NCBI GenBank assembly: GCA_019119575.1
Contig: DWWT01000076.1
Location: 1-43,415, forward strand
DNA length: 43,415 nucleotides
Reading direction: 5' to 3'
From: Candidatus Enterocloster excrementipullorum
GTDB lineage: Bacteria; Bacillota; Clostridia; Lachnospirales; Lachnospiraceae
Position numbers and translations under genes: made by a program. Shown here in pieces: positions 8,806 through 15,831 of this stretch. Positions within the stretch are counted from its first letter, which is position 1, and each line of letters begins with the position of its first letter. The notes below the pieces were generated by a model. The model saw only the letters and a program-made list of their open reading frames with translations, was not told where the DNA came from and did no database searches.

Positions 8806-9987
8806 CTATCGTTCACAGGAAGGCTTCCTGTACCAGCCATCCCATACAATATGCCTGTAATTTTCCTTATCCGTATCTCCCTCCGTGCTGAAGCACAAAA
8901 CAACAGAAGTCTCGTCAAGCCCCAAGGTCTCCCGGAAGCTCTTTAATTCGGGATCTGTCATCAAATTATAGACCAGTCCGGATGTCACTGCGCCGCTCTC
9001 TCCGGACACAATTTTCTCGTCTCCAGGCAGAGGATTTCCCAGCACACGCATGCCGTCTGCTGCCACGTAATCCGGACAGGAGAAGAAATAGCCTGCGTGA
9101 TGCTTTAAAACCTCCCATCCCACCGTACATACCTCTCCGCAGCACAGACCTGCCATAATGGAATCAAGATCTCCCTCCACCTTGTGAAGCGCTCCGTCTC
9201 CGGCACCGGCTGTCTTAAAGAGGCATGCGGCCCGGTTGGGCTCTGTGATAACGATCTTTGGTCTTTGCGCCCCGTAAAAACTGCTGAAAAACCCGGTTAC
9301 TGCCCCGGCCATGGCTCCCACGCCTGCCTGGAGGAAAATATGGGTGGGAACTCGTCCGCCCAGCGACTCTGCTGCCTCCAGGGCCATGGTCATATATCCC
9401 TGCATGATCCAGGAAGGTATGGTTTCATAGCCTTCCCATGCAGTGTCCTGCACAAGAATCCATCCGTTTTCATCCGCCTGCTCCTTTGCAAAGCGCACCG
9501 TATCATCGTAATTAAGCTCCGTGATCTCCGCCTGCGCGCCGAGGGCCCGAATATTTTCCAGCCGCTCCTTTGCAGACCCTTTGGGCATATACACGACTGC
9601 ATTCTGAGACAGATTCTTTGCCGCCCAGGCAACGCCCCTGCCATGATTTCCATCCGTTGCTGTGACAAAAGTAAATGTGCCGGCAGGAACATCGCCAAGC
9701 TCTTCCGGTTTCTTTCCCATCCGTTCCGCAATCACTCTGCCCAGGGCATAGCTGCCGCCCAGTCCCTTAAAAGCATTCAGCCCAAACCGCAGGCTTTCAT
9801 CTTTCACATACAGGCCCCCAAGCCCCAGTCTTCCCGCAAGGCCATCCAGCCTGCGGAGAGGGGTCGGCTTATATCCGCTGAGCCCTTTGTGAAAACTCCG
9901 TGCTCTTTGGGCTTCCGAAAGGGAAAACGTCTCATCCCAGGCGCCCTTCTGTCTGTCCGGGTTAAAGAGAACCATCTCGATACCCAT
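8806..9987 (-). CDS. dpaL: Diaminopropionate ammonia-lyase (PLP enzyme)
   Basis: A 393-residue PLP fold-type II enzyme matching DpaL/YgeX, which converts 2,3-diaminopropionate to pyruvate and two ammonia. The PLP lysine is K74 in GLNAFKGLGG. Further family motifs are TDGNHGRGVAWAAK, QAGVGAMAGAV and the C-terminal STEGDTD. The ATG at 9987 is preferred, with AAAGGAGG 9 nt upstream; an in-frame TTG at 9996 lies within that ribosome-binding region. It is the first gene of the dpaL-AGCS-M20 operon and diverges from a GntR regulator. In E. coli, ygeX is likewise followed by an M20 peptidase gene (ygeY). Confidence 0.93.
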   Translation of the reverse strand: MGIEMVLFNPDRQKGAWDETFSLSEAQRARSFHKGLSGYKPTPLRRLDGLAGRLGLGGLYVKDESLRFGLNAFKGLGGSYALGRVIAERMGKKPEELGDVPAGTFTFVTATDGNHGRGVAWAAKNLSQNAVVYMPKGSAKERLENIRALGAQAEITELNYDDTVRFAKEQADENGWILVQDTAWEGYETIPSWIMQGYMTMALEAAESLGGRVPTHIFLQAGVGAMAGAVTGFFSSFYGAQRPKIVITEPNRAACLFKTAGAGDGALHKVEGDLDSIMAGLCCGEVCTVGWEVLKHHAGYFFSCPDYVAADGMRVLGNPLPGDEKIVSGESGAVTSGLVYNLMTDPELKSFRETLGLDETSVVLCFSTEGDTDKENYRHIVWDGWYRKPSCER

Positions 9988-10034
9988 CCTTTCCAACCTC
10001 CTTTATCTTCATTTGTTTTTATTTGAAATATGTA

Positions 10035-10054
10035 ATATGCGATATATCGCATAT
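10035..10054. promoter_or_regulatory. 20-bp perfect palindrome, probable GntR operator
   Basis: ATATGCGATATATCGCATAT reads the same on both strands. It lies between the divergent dpaL and gntR genes. It falls at about +1 to +20 of the proposed dpaL promoter, where a bound repressor would block transcription. FadR-type GntR proteins bind palindromes of this size. The assignment to the neighbouring regulator is an inference. Confidence 0.7.
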
Positions 10055-10058
10055 CTAA

Positions 10059-10087
10059 AAACTATCACATTAGGAATCTTTTGTCAA
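10059..10087 (-). promoter_or_regulatory. Probable promoter of the dpaL operon
   Basis: On the minus strand, a consensus -35 TTGACA (10087-10082) is followed by two possible -10 elements. One is GATAGT with an upstream TG (extended -10) and a 15-bp gap; the other is TAGTTT with a 17-bp gap. The -35 is strong and the -10 weak, consistent with a regulated promoter. Confidence 0.55.
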
Positions 10088-10239
10088 GATTCCCTTTTAT
10101 ATAATTCATTTTTTAGCTATATTGCACATGAGGGGAGGATTTTTTCTTATATATTGCATAAACAAAAAGAAAATGTTAAACTGTTTGTAACCGTTACATA
10201 CATGAATTTATGACTTGATTTTGAAGAGGTGAGAATAAT

Positions 10240-10929
10240 ATGCCCATCCCCAGCACGCCAAGGGACGTTGACCGGGTAAGCGCCCAGCAGCAGATATATA
10301 ATACCTTGAAAGATTGGATTGTGGACGGCACGCTTGTGCCCGGAGAATTTATCAATGACTCAGAGATCGCCAAATATTTTTCCGTAAGCCGTACCCCGGT
10401 CAGGGAAGCTATCCTCCTTTTGTCTCAGCAGGATTTTGTAAAAATTATGCCTTCCAAGGGTACAAAGGTTACGGAGACAAGCGAAGAAGCCGCCGCCTTT
10501 ATTTATGAGGCCATCTCCTGTCTTTCGGCGGAGATCGCCCGACTTGCGGTGCGGAAGCAGAAGCCTGGTGATATAGATGAGCTGAAGCGGCTGAATGCGC
10601 GTTTTGCTTTCATTATGGAAGCCCAGGATTATAGCAGGATTTTAGAAGCGGATACAAATTTTCACAACTATATTTTAAAGATGGCGGATAATCCCTACAT
10701 GGAAAGCTGCTGGCGTCAAATTCTTCCCCATGCACACCGCTACGAGCTTTTATATTTTAAGTCCGGAATCAACAAGGAACAGTCCGTCGCGGATCATGAT
10801 GATATTATCCGGGCCATTGCAGATAAGAGCGAAGGGGAGGCCGCCCGCTTCTCCCAGCAGAATTGGATCGGATTTTTTAACGAGCGGCTCCGCCCGCAGC
10901 TCATCGAAGCAGGCGCCAAAAAGAGCTGA
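10240..10929 (+). CDS. GntR-family transcriptional regulator (FadR/FCD type)
   Basis: A 229-residue regulator. Residues about 14-80 are the GntR winged helix (QIYNTLKDWIVDGTLVPGEF, then SEIAKYFSVSRTPVREAILLL, the recognition helix). Residues about 88-220 are an all-helical FCD ligand-binding domain, with the acidic and His residues (DTNFHNYI, HAHRYELL, DHDDIIRAI) that bind a metal and a small carboxylate in this family. The start is preceded by GAGGTGA. It is transcribed away from dpaL, with a 20-bp palindrome in the shared intergenic region, so it probably represses the dpaL operon and responds to diaminopropionate or a related acid (inference). Confidence 0.9.
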   Translation: MPIPSTPRDVDRVSAQQQIYNTLKDWIVDGTLVPGEFINDSEIAKYFSVSRTPVREAILLLSQQDFVKIMPSKGTKVTETSEEAAAFIYEAISCLSAEIARLAVRKQKPGDIDELKRLNARFAFIMEAQDYSRILEADTNFHNYILKMADNPYMESCWRQILPHAHRYELLYFKSGINKEQSVADHDDIIRAIADKSEGEAARFSQQNWIGFFNERLRPQLIEAGAKKS

Positions 10930-11193
10930 GATACGTTTTCGAACATTGATGGTCAATCACATGCTGGAGCCGTGATGAAAATGATTTCTCGGCCCTTGCT
11001 AAATAGGGATACTCATCAATCACAAATACCATTCGTCTCCAGACTGACATGGCCGTAATTTCATCTAGGGCATCCGCATAATTTTGACAGGTAGGGAAAC
11101 GGAAGCTTTCCGGATTCTTACAGCTATAGATGGCTTTCGAATGTCATAACGCCGGTTCATCGTCCGCAGTTCTTCTTCACGACAATAAAACAT
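10930..11193 (-). pseudogene. Remnant of an AAA ATPase (DUF234-type) gene
   Basis: Translation of the minus strand gives an ATG start (11193) and MFYCREEELRTMNRRYD, the N-terminus of DUF234-type ATPases. Near 11140 the reading frame changes. The second frame runs to 10930 and contains NYADALDEITAM, MVFVIDEYPYLARAEKS (Walker B, DEYPYL) and SSRLQHVIDH. The segment that should hold the P-loop (GRRRVGKT) is missing and the gene stops short after SKTYL, at the stop codon of gntR. A frameshift, an internal deletion and a lost 3' end make it dead. The 39-codon ORF that overlaps its 5' end (11157-11276) was not recognised. Confidence 0.8.
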
Positions 11194-11502
11194 AGCTTCC
11201 TTACTCCTGCTTTCAAATACTTACAGATTAGGGATTCTGTATCGCCGCCGTTGATGAGATCGTGAACCTGACTCATCCGCTTACCCGTCATTCATAAAAA
11301 AATGTCTTCGACACTTCAACCCCCTAGCCCCCATTCATGGGGGAATTAAGGGTTTCTTTTTGTGCCGTTTTCCTGCATAATAGTCTTATGAATATCCTTC
11401 AAAGAATGAAAGTCATGTCCCGTTCTCGTGAAAGGCGGTCATCTGCATGACTTCCTTATATCCCATTCTTATGGTATACTCCTTTCAAAGGAGGCTTTTC
11501 AT
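11194..11502. other. Intergenic stretch without a recognised gene
   Basis: About 310 bp between the ATPase remnant and the small acidic-protein gene. It holds the 5' end of an unrecognised 39-codon minus-strand ORF (ATG at 11276, MSQVHDLINGG) and a hairpin at 11318-11361. No intact gene or clear promoter was found. It is probably debris from the same lost element. Confidence 0.5.
11318..11361 (+). terminator. Possible terminator hairpin
   Basis: CCCCCAT and ATGGGGG form a tight stem, flanked by an outer AACCC/GGGTT pairing and followed by TTTCTTTTTG. No gene directly upstream explains it unless it ends a read-through transcript from gntR. Confidence 0.4.
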
Positions 11503-11679
11503 ATGAACCCACAAACAGAGAAAATGCGTAAAAAATATATGGATAATCCACCGGAAGGGATGACATCCGAGGACATTCGCCGTATGAGCGAGGATGATCT
11601 TCTCAATATGGATTATTTCTTAAATGAAGATGACTTGTTTGATAACGAGGCTGGCGTAGAAGGATTTTATATCTTCTAG
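11503..11679 (+). CDS. Small acidic protein of unknown function
   Basis: A 58-residue protein, strongly acidic (MNPQTEKMRKKYMDNPPEGM, then many Asp/Glu) and ending GVEGFYIF. The ATG at 11503 is chosen because AAGGAGG (11488-11494) lies 8 nt upstream; a longer reading from 11428 has no such signal. No known domain was recognised. The PPEGMTxEDIRxMSEDDLLxMDYFL pattern suggests a helix-rich small protein. It sits between an ATPase remnant and a toxin-antitoxin pair. A hairpin follows. Confidence 0.65.
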   Translation: MNPQTEKMRKKYMDNPPEGMTSEDIRRMSEDDLLNMDYFLNEDDLFDNEAGVEGFYIF

Positions 11680-11704
11680 ACCGTGTCGTCTTATTGTTTT
11701 GCCC

Positions 11705-11746
11705 AAGCAAGAGTTTATCTAACATATGTTCGGTAAGCTCTTGCTT
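11705..11746 (+). terminator. Possible terminator after the small acidic-protein gene
   Basis: The 13-bp arms AAGCAAGAGTTTA (11705-11717) and TAAGCTCTTGCTT (11734-11746) have one G-T pair and a 16-nt loop. The following T-run is weak (TATCC), so termination may be inefficient. Confidence 0.5.
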
Positions 11747-11826
11747 TATCCACCTCCCATCCCATAAAGATCGGAATTTCCTATAAAGTGAAAAACGGCA
11801 TCCGTTTTCAGGGATACCGTTTGGAG

Positions 11827-12240
11827 CTATGAAATTTGCCGCAGAACCTCTGAAGGAGTGAGAAGTGGAATGTCAAATTCTTCAAAGTCCTTTTTATTGC
11901 GGGTAACGATGTAATCGCAGCGGATGGATTTTGCGCAGGTTGCCATAAGGCAATCTTCAAAATCTTTTGCTTTTTTCTGGAATGCGGTAAGGACCTCATT
12001 GTTTGTGACGCCGCATACCTTTACGATTTCCAGCAGCTTTCCGACTGCTTTATAAGCGAGATCGGTACTGTGAGTGTATTTTCTGACCAGATAATAAATA
12101 TCGGTAACAGAGGAAGCAGGTACAAAGCCGTCAATCCGGTGTTCTTCACAGAGGCTTAGGACTTTACAGGAGTCATCGACAAACGGCTCCCGTTCCAGCA
12201 GCACATCAAGGATGACATTGGTATCACACATGATCTTCAT
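11827..12240 (-). CDS. PIN-domain toxin (VapC-like ribonuclease)
   Basis: A 137-residue PIN-domain protein, the toxin of a type II toxin-antitoxin pair. The acidic metal-site residues are visible: D6 in MCDTNVILD, the AKDFEDCLMA cluster (D93, E95, D96) and D118 in TRNKKDF. PIN toxins are Mg2+-dependent RNases, but the RNA target cannot be predicted here. The ATG at 12240 has GAGGAGA about 10 nt upstream and overlaps the antitoxin gene by 17 bp, which points to translational coupling. A longer reading from 12279 lies fully inside the antitoxin gene and is unlikely. Confidence 0.88.
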   Translation of the reverse strand: MKIMCDTNVILDVLLEREPFVDDSCKVLSLCEEHRIDGFVPASSVTDIYYLVRKYTHSTDLAYKAVGKLLEIVKVCGVTNNEVLTAFQKKAKDFEDCLMATCAKSIRCDYIVTRNKKDFEEFDIPLLTPSEVLRQIS

Positions 12241-12451
12241 ACTTTGATAGTCTCTCCTCTTTGATTGAATCCTGGTCAAGGTCAGCAGGTACGTCTTTTA
12301 ACATTCCACGCAGGGAATCCACGGCGGAAATCTGAGGATTGACTACTTTTGCGATGGTTTTTCCATTGCGGGTAATAAAAATATCCTCTTTGGCAATCAG
12401 TTCCAGGTATTTCCCAAAATTGGTTTTAAATTCTGTTGCGGTAACAATCAT
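12224..12451 (-). CDS. Phd/YefM-type antitoxin
   Basis: A 75-residue antitoxin. Residues 1-40 (VTATEFKTNFGKYLELI, then DIFITRNGKTIAKVVNP) match the Phd/YefM DNA-binding fold. The C-terminal third is charged and probably unfolded until it binds the toxin. It is the first gene of the pair, with a CCTCCTTTC complement (GAAAGGAGG) just upstream. A strong promoter and two direct-repeat operators precede it, so it should repress its own operon, alone or with the toxin (family knowledge). Confidence 0.9.
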   Translation of the reverse strand: MIVTATEFKTNFGKYLELIAKEDIFITRNGKTIAKVVNPQISAVDSLRGMLKDVPADLDQDSIKEERLSKYEDHV

Positions 12452-12483
12452 GAATGACGCCTCCTTTCTTATGGGTCAATTTT

Positions 12484-12512
12484 ATTATATGCGATTCTCC
12501 GAATAAAATCAA
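12484..12512 (-). promoter_or_regulatory. Promoter of the toxin-antitoxin operon
   Basis: On the minus strand, TTGATT (12512-12507), a 17-bp spacer and TATAAT (12489-12484) lie about 33 bp upstream of the antitoxin ATG. The spacer contains AATCGCA, a half copy of the operator motif just upstream. Confidence 0.8.
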
Positions 12513-12517
12513 TTCAA

Positions 12518-12562
12518 ATCGCACGATATTAAAAAATAATTCAAAAATATCGCACGATATTA
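12518..12562. promoter_or_regulatory. Tandem operator repeats of the toxin-antitoxin operon
   Basis: ATCGCACGATATTA occurs at 12518-12531 and again at 12549-12562, 31 bp apart (about three helical turns). The second copy extends to ATATCG-CA-CGATAT, a dyad with 6-bp arms. Both lie just upstream of the -35 of the toxin-antitoxin promoter and fit an autoregulatory operator. Confidence 0.75.
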
Positions 12563-12629
12563 GGCGCTATGAGAAGTATGACTGCGCTCCGGCTGTATAT
12601 CGCAGGTATGGCAGGGCATGGAATCGTCG

Positions 12630-12660
12630 GAAAAGAGGTGCCGCAAATCCGCGGCACCTC
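12630..12660 (-). terminator. Intrinsic terminator of glgB
   Basis: A perfect 10-bp stem (GAGGTGCCGC at 12635-12644, GCGGCACCTC at 12651-12660) with a 6-nt loop. On the minus strand it is followed by TTTTCC, 25 bp after the glgB stop codon. Confidence 0.85.
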
Positions 12661-12684
12661 AAATAAATGCAATTTCTATTCAAT

Positions 12685-15312
12685 CTACTTTTTAATCTCT
12701 AACTTTTTCGGCTCTGTCTTCGCTGTCGTCACCTTGTGGGGCTCTGTCTTTTTCGTCTCCAGCTTAGGCGCTTCTGTCTTCTTGGTCTCCACCTTGGGCG
12801 ACTCTGTCTTCTTAGTCTCCACCTTGGGCGGCTCTGTTTTCGCCGTCGTCACCCTCTTGGGCTCCGTTTTCTTAGTTTCAACCTTAAGGGGCTCTGTCTT
12901 TTTGGTCGCCAGCTTCTTGGGCTCTGCCTTCGTCGTCCCTACCTTCAGTACCTCCGTCTTTGCCGCCGGTTTCCCAGACTCTGCCTTCGCTTGTTCCGTT
13001 TTCTTCACCGGCTTTGCCGCTGCCTTTTTCGTTTCCGTTTTTTTCGCAGCATGCCGCTTGGGCTCTTCCGGCGCCGGCGTACAGGAGAACACCAGACAGC
13101 TCATGGGAGGAATATGCATTTCAATCGAATAATCCCTTTCATCCCACTCCATCTTCTTCGCTGTCTTCACCCGGCTGTTGCCCAGGCCGTTCCCTCCAAA
13201 TTCTTTTGAATCGCTGTTTAAGATTTCCTTATATTTTCCGGCAAAGGGCACGCCCACGCGGAATTTCTCATGATCCACCGTGTCAAAGTTGCAGACAAAA
13301 AGCAGCGTCTCCTTCTTGTCTTTGCTCCGGCGCAGGAACATGACCATGCTCTCCTTCTGGTAGCTGCAGTTGATCCACTCGAATCCTTCAGGCGAATAAT
13401 CCTGCTCATAGAGAGCCGGATGCTCCAGATACAGCTTGTTGAGGGCTTTTACATAGGTCTGCATATTTTTGTGAAGCGGGTATTCCAGAAGATTCCACTC
13501 CAGGGACGCGTTTTCATTCCACTCATCAATCTGGCCGTACTCCTGTCCCATAAACAGAAGCTTCTTTCCCGGATGGCCGATCATAAATCCGTAAGCTGCA
13601 CGGAGATTTTCCGCCTTCTTCTCCAGGGTATCCCCCGGCATCTTGCCCATCATGGAGCCTTTGCCGTGCACCACCTCATCGTGGGAGAACACCAGCACAA
13701 AGTCCTCGCTGTAGGCGTAGAGCATGGAGAATGTCAGCTCGCCGTAGTGGTAATTGCGGAAATAGGGGTCGCACTTCATATAGCTGAGGAAGTCGTTCAT
13801 CCAGCCCATATTCCACTTGTAGTCAAAGCCCAGGCCCCCGTCTGCCGGCTTTCCGGTAATCATGGGCCACGCTGTAGATTCCTCGGCGATCAGGACAGCC
13901 CCGTCCTTTCTCCCCTTAAAGACCGTGTTGAGATGCTTCAAGAACTCCACAGCCTCCAGGTTCTCATTGCCGCCGTAAATATTTGCCACCCACTCCCCAT
14001 CATTCTTCCCGTAGTCAAGGTAAAGCATGGAAGCAACCGCATCCATGCGAATTCCGTCCGCATGATACTTGTCCGCCCAGAACAGAGCATTTGCAATGAG
14101 GAAATTAGACACTCCGGGACGTCCATAATTGTAAATCAGGGTTCCCCAGTGGGGATGCGCTCCCTTCCTGGGATCCTCATGCTCGTATACACAGGTTCCG
14201 TCAAAAGCAGCCAGGCCGTAGGCATCCCTCGGAAAATGAGCCGGCACCCAATCAAGGATCACGCCGATTCCCTGCTGGTGCATGTAATCCATGAAGGCCA
14301 TAAAATCATCCGGGGTGCCGTAACGGCTGGTAGGCGCGTAATAGCCCGTTACCTGGTAGCCCCAGGATCCATCCAGAGGATGCTCCATCACCGGCATCAG
14401 CTCCACATGGGTATATCCCATCTCCTTCACATAGGCTGCCAGCTTTTCGGCAATCTCCCGGTAATTATAAAATTCGGAGCCTGTAACCGGATTTCCCTCC
14501 TCGTCCATGGAAATATCTTTGCGCATCCAGGAGCCCAGATGCACCTCATAGATATTCATGGGCTTGTCCTTTGTATCGGTCTTTGCCCGGCGCGCCATCC
14601 ACTCCTTATCCTTCCACTGGTAACGGCTGACATCCCAGACAATCGAAGCCGTGTTGGGGCGCAGCTCCGCGTAATTGGCATAGGGATCCGCCTTCAGCAT
14701 GGGCTCGCCATGGCGCGTCTTGATTTCATACTTATAGATATCTCCCTGCTTCAGCCCGGGGATAAACAGTTCAAAAATGCAGGCGTCGTCCCAGCCCACT
14801 CTGCGCATCTGGTGACGCCGTCCGTCCCACTGGTTAAAATCTCCTACCACGCTGACGCGCATGGCACAGGGTGCCCATACGGAAAAATACACGCCCTCCA
14901 CCCCGTTAATCGTCATGGGATGGGCGCCCATTTTTTCATAGATGGCATAGTGAATGCCGGCAGCAAATTTCTTTATATCCTCGTCCGTGTACAGCGGTGC
15001 AAAGGCATAGGGGTCGTGAATCTCCTCCTGTCCGCCGCCCTCGTACTCCACAAGAAGCGTGTAGGGCGTCACGCTCTTTCGCGGAATCAGCACCGCAAAA
15101 AATCCCGCCTCATCCGCCATCTCCATGGGGTATTTCTTTCCATTGCCCGTGAGTTTTACCGTAATGGACACTGCTGTGGGGATAAATGCCTGAACGAGCA
15201 GTCCATCCTCCGTCACATGAGGCCCCAGGAGCTTATGGGGATCGGAAGCCTCCGAGTAAACCAGCTCCTCAATCCCTGCCCAGTCCATCTGATCGTACAA
15301 TTTCTGTTCCAT
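12685..15312 (-). CDS. glgB: 1,4-alpha-glucan branching enzyme with basic repeat tail
   Basis: An 875-residue branching enzyme, which makes alpha-1,6 branches in glycogen. Residues 1-110 are a first N-terminal module, residues about 130-235 a CBM48, residues about 250-620 the GH13 catalytic barrel and residues to about 740 the C-terminal beta domain. Catalytic residues are intact: D424 (DGIRMDAV), E477 (LIAEES) and H544-D545 (FSHDE). The last 128 residues are extra: a Lys/Thr/Glu/Pro tail with eight decapeptide repeats, absent from usual GlgB proteins, which end near the beta domain. The ATG at 15312 is chosen over the adjacent TTG. It lies 36 bp after mgsA on the same strand. Confidence 0.95.
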   Translation of the reverse strand: MEQKLYDQMDWAGIEELVYSEASDPHKLLGPHVTEDGLLVQAFIPTAVSITVKLTGNGKKYPMEMADEAGFFAVLIPRKSVTPYTLLVEYEGGGQEEIHDPYAFAPLYTDEDIKKFAAGIHYAIYEKMGAHPMTINGVEGVYFSVWAPCAMRVSVVGDFNQWDGRRHQMRRVGWDDACIFELFIPGLKQGDIYKYEIKTRHGEPMLKADPYANYAELRPNTASIVWDVSRYQWKDKEWMARRAKTDTKDKPMNIYEVHLGSWMRKDISMDEEGNPVTGSEFYNYREIAEKLAAYVKEMGYTHVELMPVMEHPLDGSWGYQVTGYYAPTSRYGTPDDFMAFMDYMHQQGIGVILDWVPAHFPRDAYGLAAFDGTCVYEHEDPRKGAHPHWGTLIYNYGRPGVSNFLIANALFWADKYHADGIRMDAVASMLYLDYGKNDGEWVANIYGGNENLEAVEFLKHLNTVFKGRKDGAVLIAEESTAWPMITGKPADGGLGFDYKWNMGWMNDFLSYMKCDPYFRNYHYGELTFSMLYAYSEDFVLVFSHDEVVHGKGSMMGKMPGDTLEKKAENLRAAYGFMIGHPGKKLLFMGQEYGQIDEWNENASLEWNLLEYPLHKNMQTYVKALNKLYLEHPALYEQDYSPEGFEWINCSYQKESMVMFLRRSKDKKETLLFVCNFDTVDHEKFRVGVPFAGKYKEILNSDSKEFGGNGLGNSRVKTAKKMEWDERDYSIEMHIPPMSCLVFSCTPAPEEPKRHAAKKTETKKAAAKPVKKTEQAKAESGKPAAKTEVLKVGTTKAEPKKLATKKTEPLKVETKKTEPKRVTTAKTEPPKVETKKTESPKVETKKTEAPKLETKKTEPHKVTTAKTEPKKLEIKK
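12688..12951 (-). repeat. 30-bp tandem repeats encoding the glgB decapeptide tail
   Basis: Eight full 30-bp units and one partial unit lie at the 3' end of glgB. The encoded unit is PxKVETKKTE, with variants such as PKRVTTAKTE and APKLETKKTE. GCTCTGTCTT recurs every 30 bp on the plus strand. The units are in frame and differ mainly at one or two codons. Confidence 0.92.
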
Positions 15313-15348
15313 CAATTTATACCCCCTGATTTTCCTTATACTTCCGGC

Positions 15349-15813
15349 TTAGAGCGTGCCGGCCCGCTTCTCAATGTTCTGTTTGAAATTGATAATGTCG
15401 TGCTCATACTCCTCTTCCATGAGCGGGGAGGTGATCATAAAGTCCGCGCTTGCCTTGTTGTTGGCAATGGGGATGTCGTATACCTGAGCAATCCGCAGAA
15501 GGGCCTTCACATCCGGGTCATGGGGCTGCGCCGTAAGGGGGTCGGAAAAGAAAATGACGAAATCAATCTTTCCCTCCACAATCTTCGCGCCGATCTGCTG
15601 GTCTCCCCCCAGCGGACCGCTGTTGTATCCCTTTACCGGCAGTCCCGTGTAATCCGTAATCATGCGGGCCGTCGTCCCCGTACCGCAGAGAAAGTGCCTT
15701 GAAAGTATATCCTTATGTGCCTCGCACCATTCAATCAGCTCATGTTTTTTCTGATCATGGGCAATCAGTGCGATATTCTTCTGTTTTCTGATCGTCATTG
15801 TCAAATGATCCAT
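15349..15813 (-). CDS. mgsA: Methylglyoxal synthase
   Basis: A 154-residue enzyme that converts dihydroxyacetone phosphate to methylglyoxal and phosphate, a bypass used when sugar phosphates build up. The sequence is typical: IALIAHDQKK (H19, D20), GTGTTA phosphate loop at 44-49, SGPLGGDQQIGA with the catalytic D71, FFSDPL (D91) and QPHDPDVKALLRIA (H98). The start is preceded by AAGGAGTG. It is 18 bp after the FAH-family gene and 36 bp before glgB, so the three are probably co-transcribed. Confidence 0.96.
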   Translation of the reverse strand: MDHLTMTIRKQKNIALIAHDQKKHELIEWCEAHKDILSRHFLCGTGTTARMITDYTGLPVKGYNSGPLGGDQQIGAKIVEGKIDFVIFFSDPLTAQPHDPDVKALLRIAQVYDIPIANNKASADFMITSPLMEEEYEHDIINFKQNIEKRAGTL

Positions 15814-15831
15814 CGTTATACACTCCTTTCT

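Noticed and set aside
12569..12700. Small plus-strand frame (MRSMTALRLYIAGMAG) near the glgB end
   Set aside because: It runs through the glgB terminator and into the glgB 3' end, with no ribosome binding site.
12688..12951. 30-bp repeats considered as a CRISPR array
   Set aside because: The units are contiguous, in frame with glgB and lack unique spacers.
13270..15702. 810-codon open frame opposite glgB and mgsA
   Set aside because: It mirrors the codon bias of the real minus-strand genes, has no ribosome binding site and crosses two well-identified genes.
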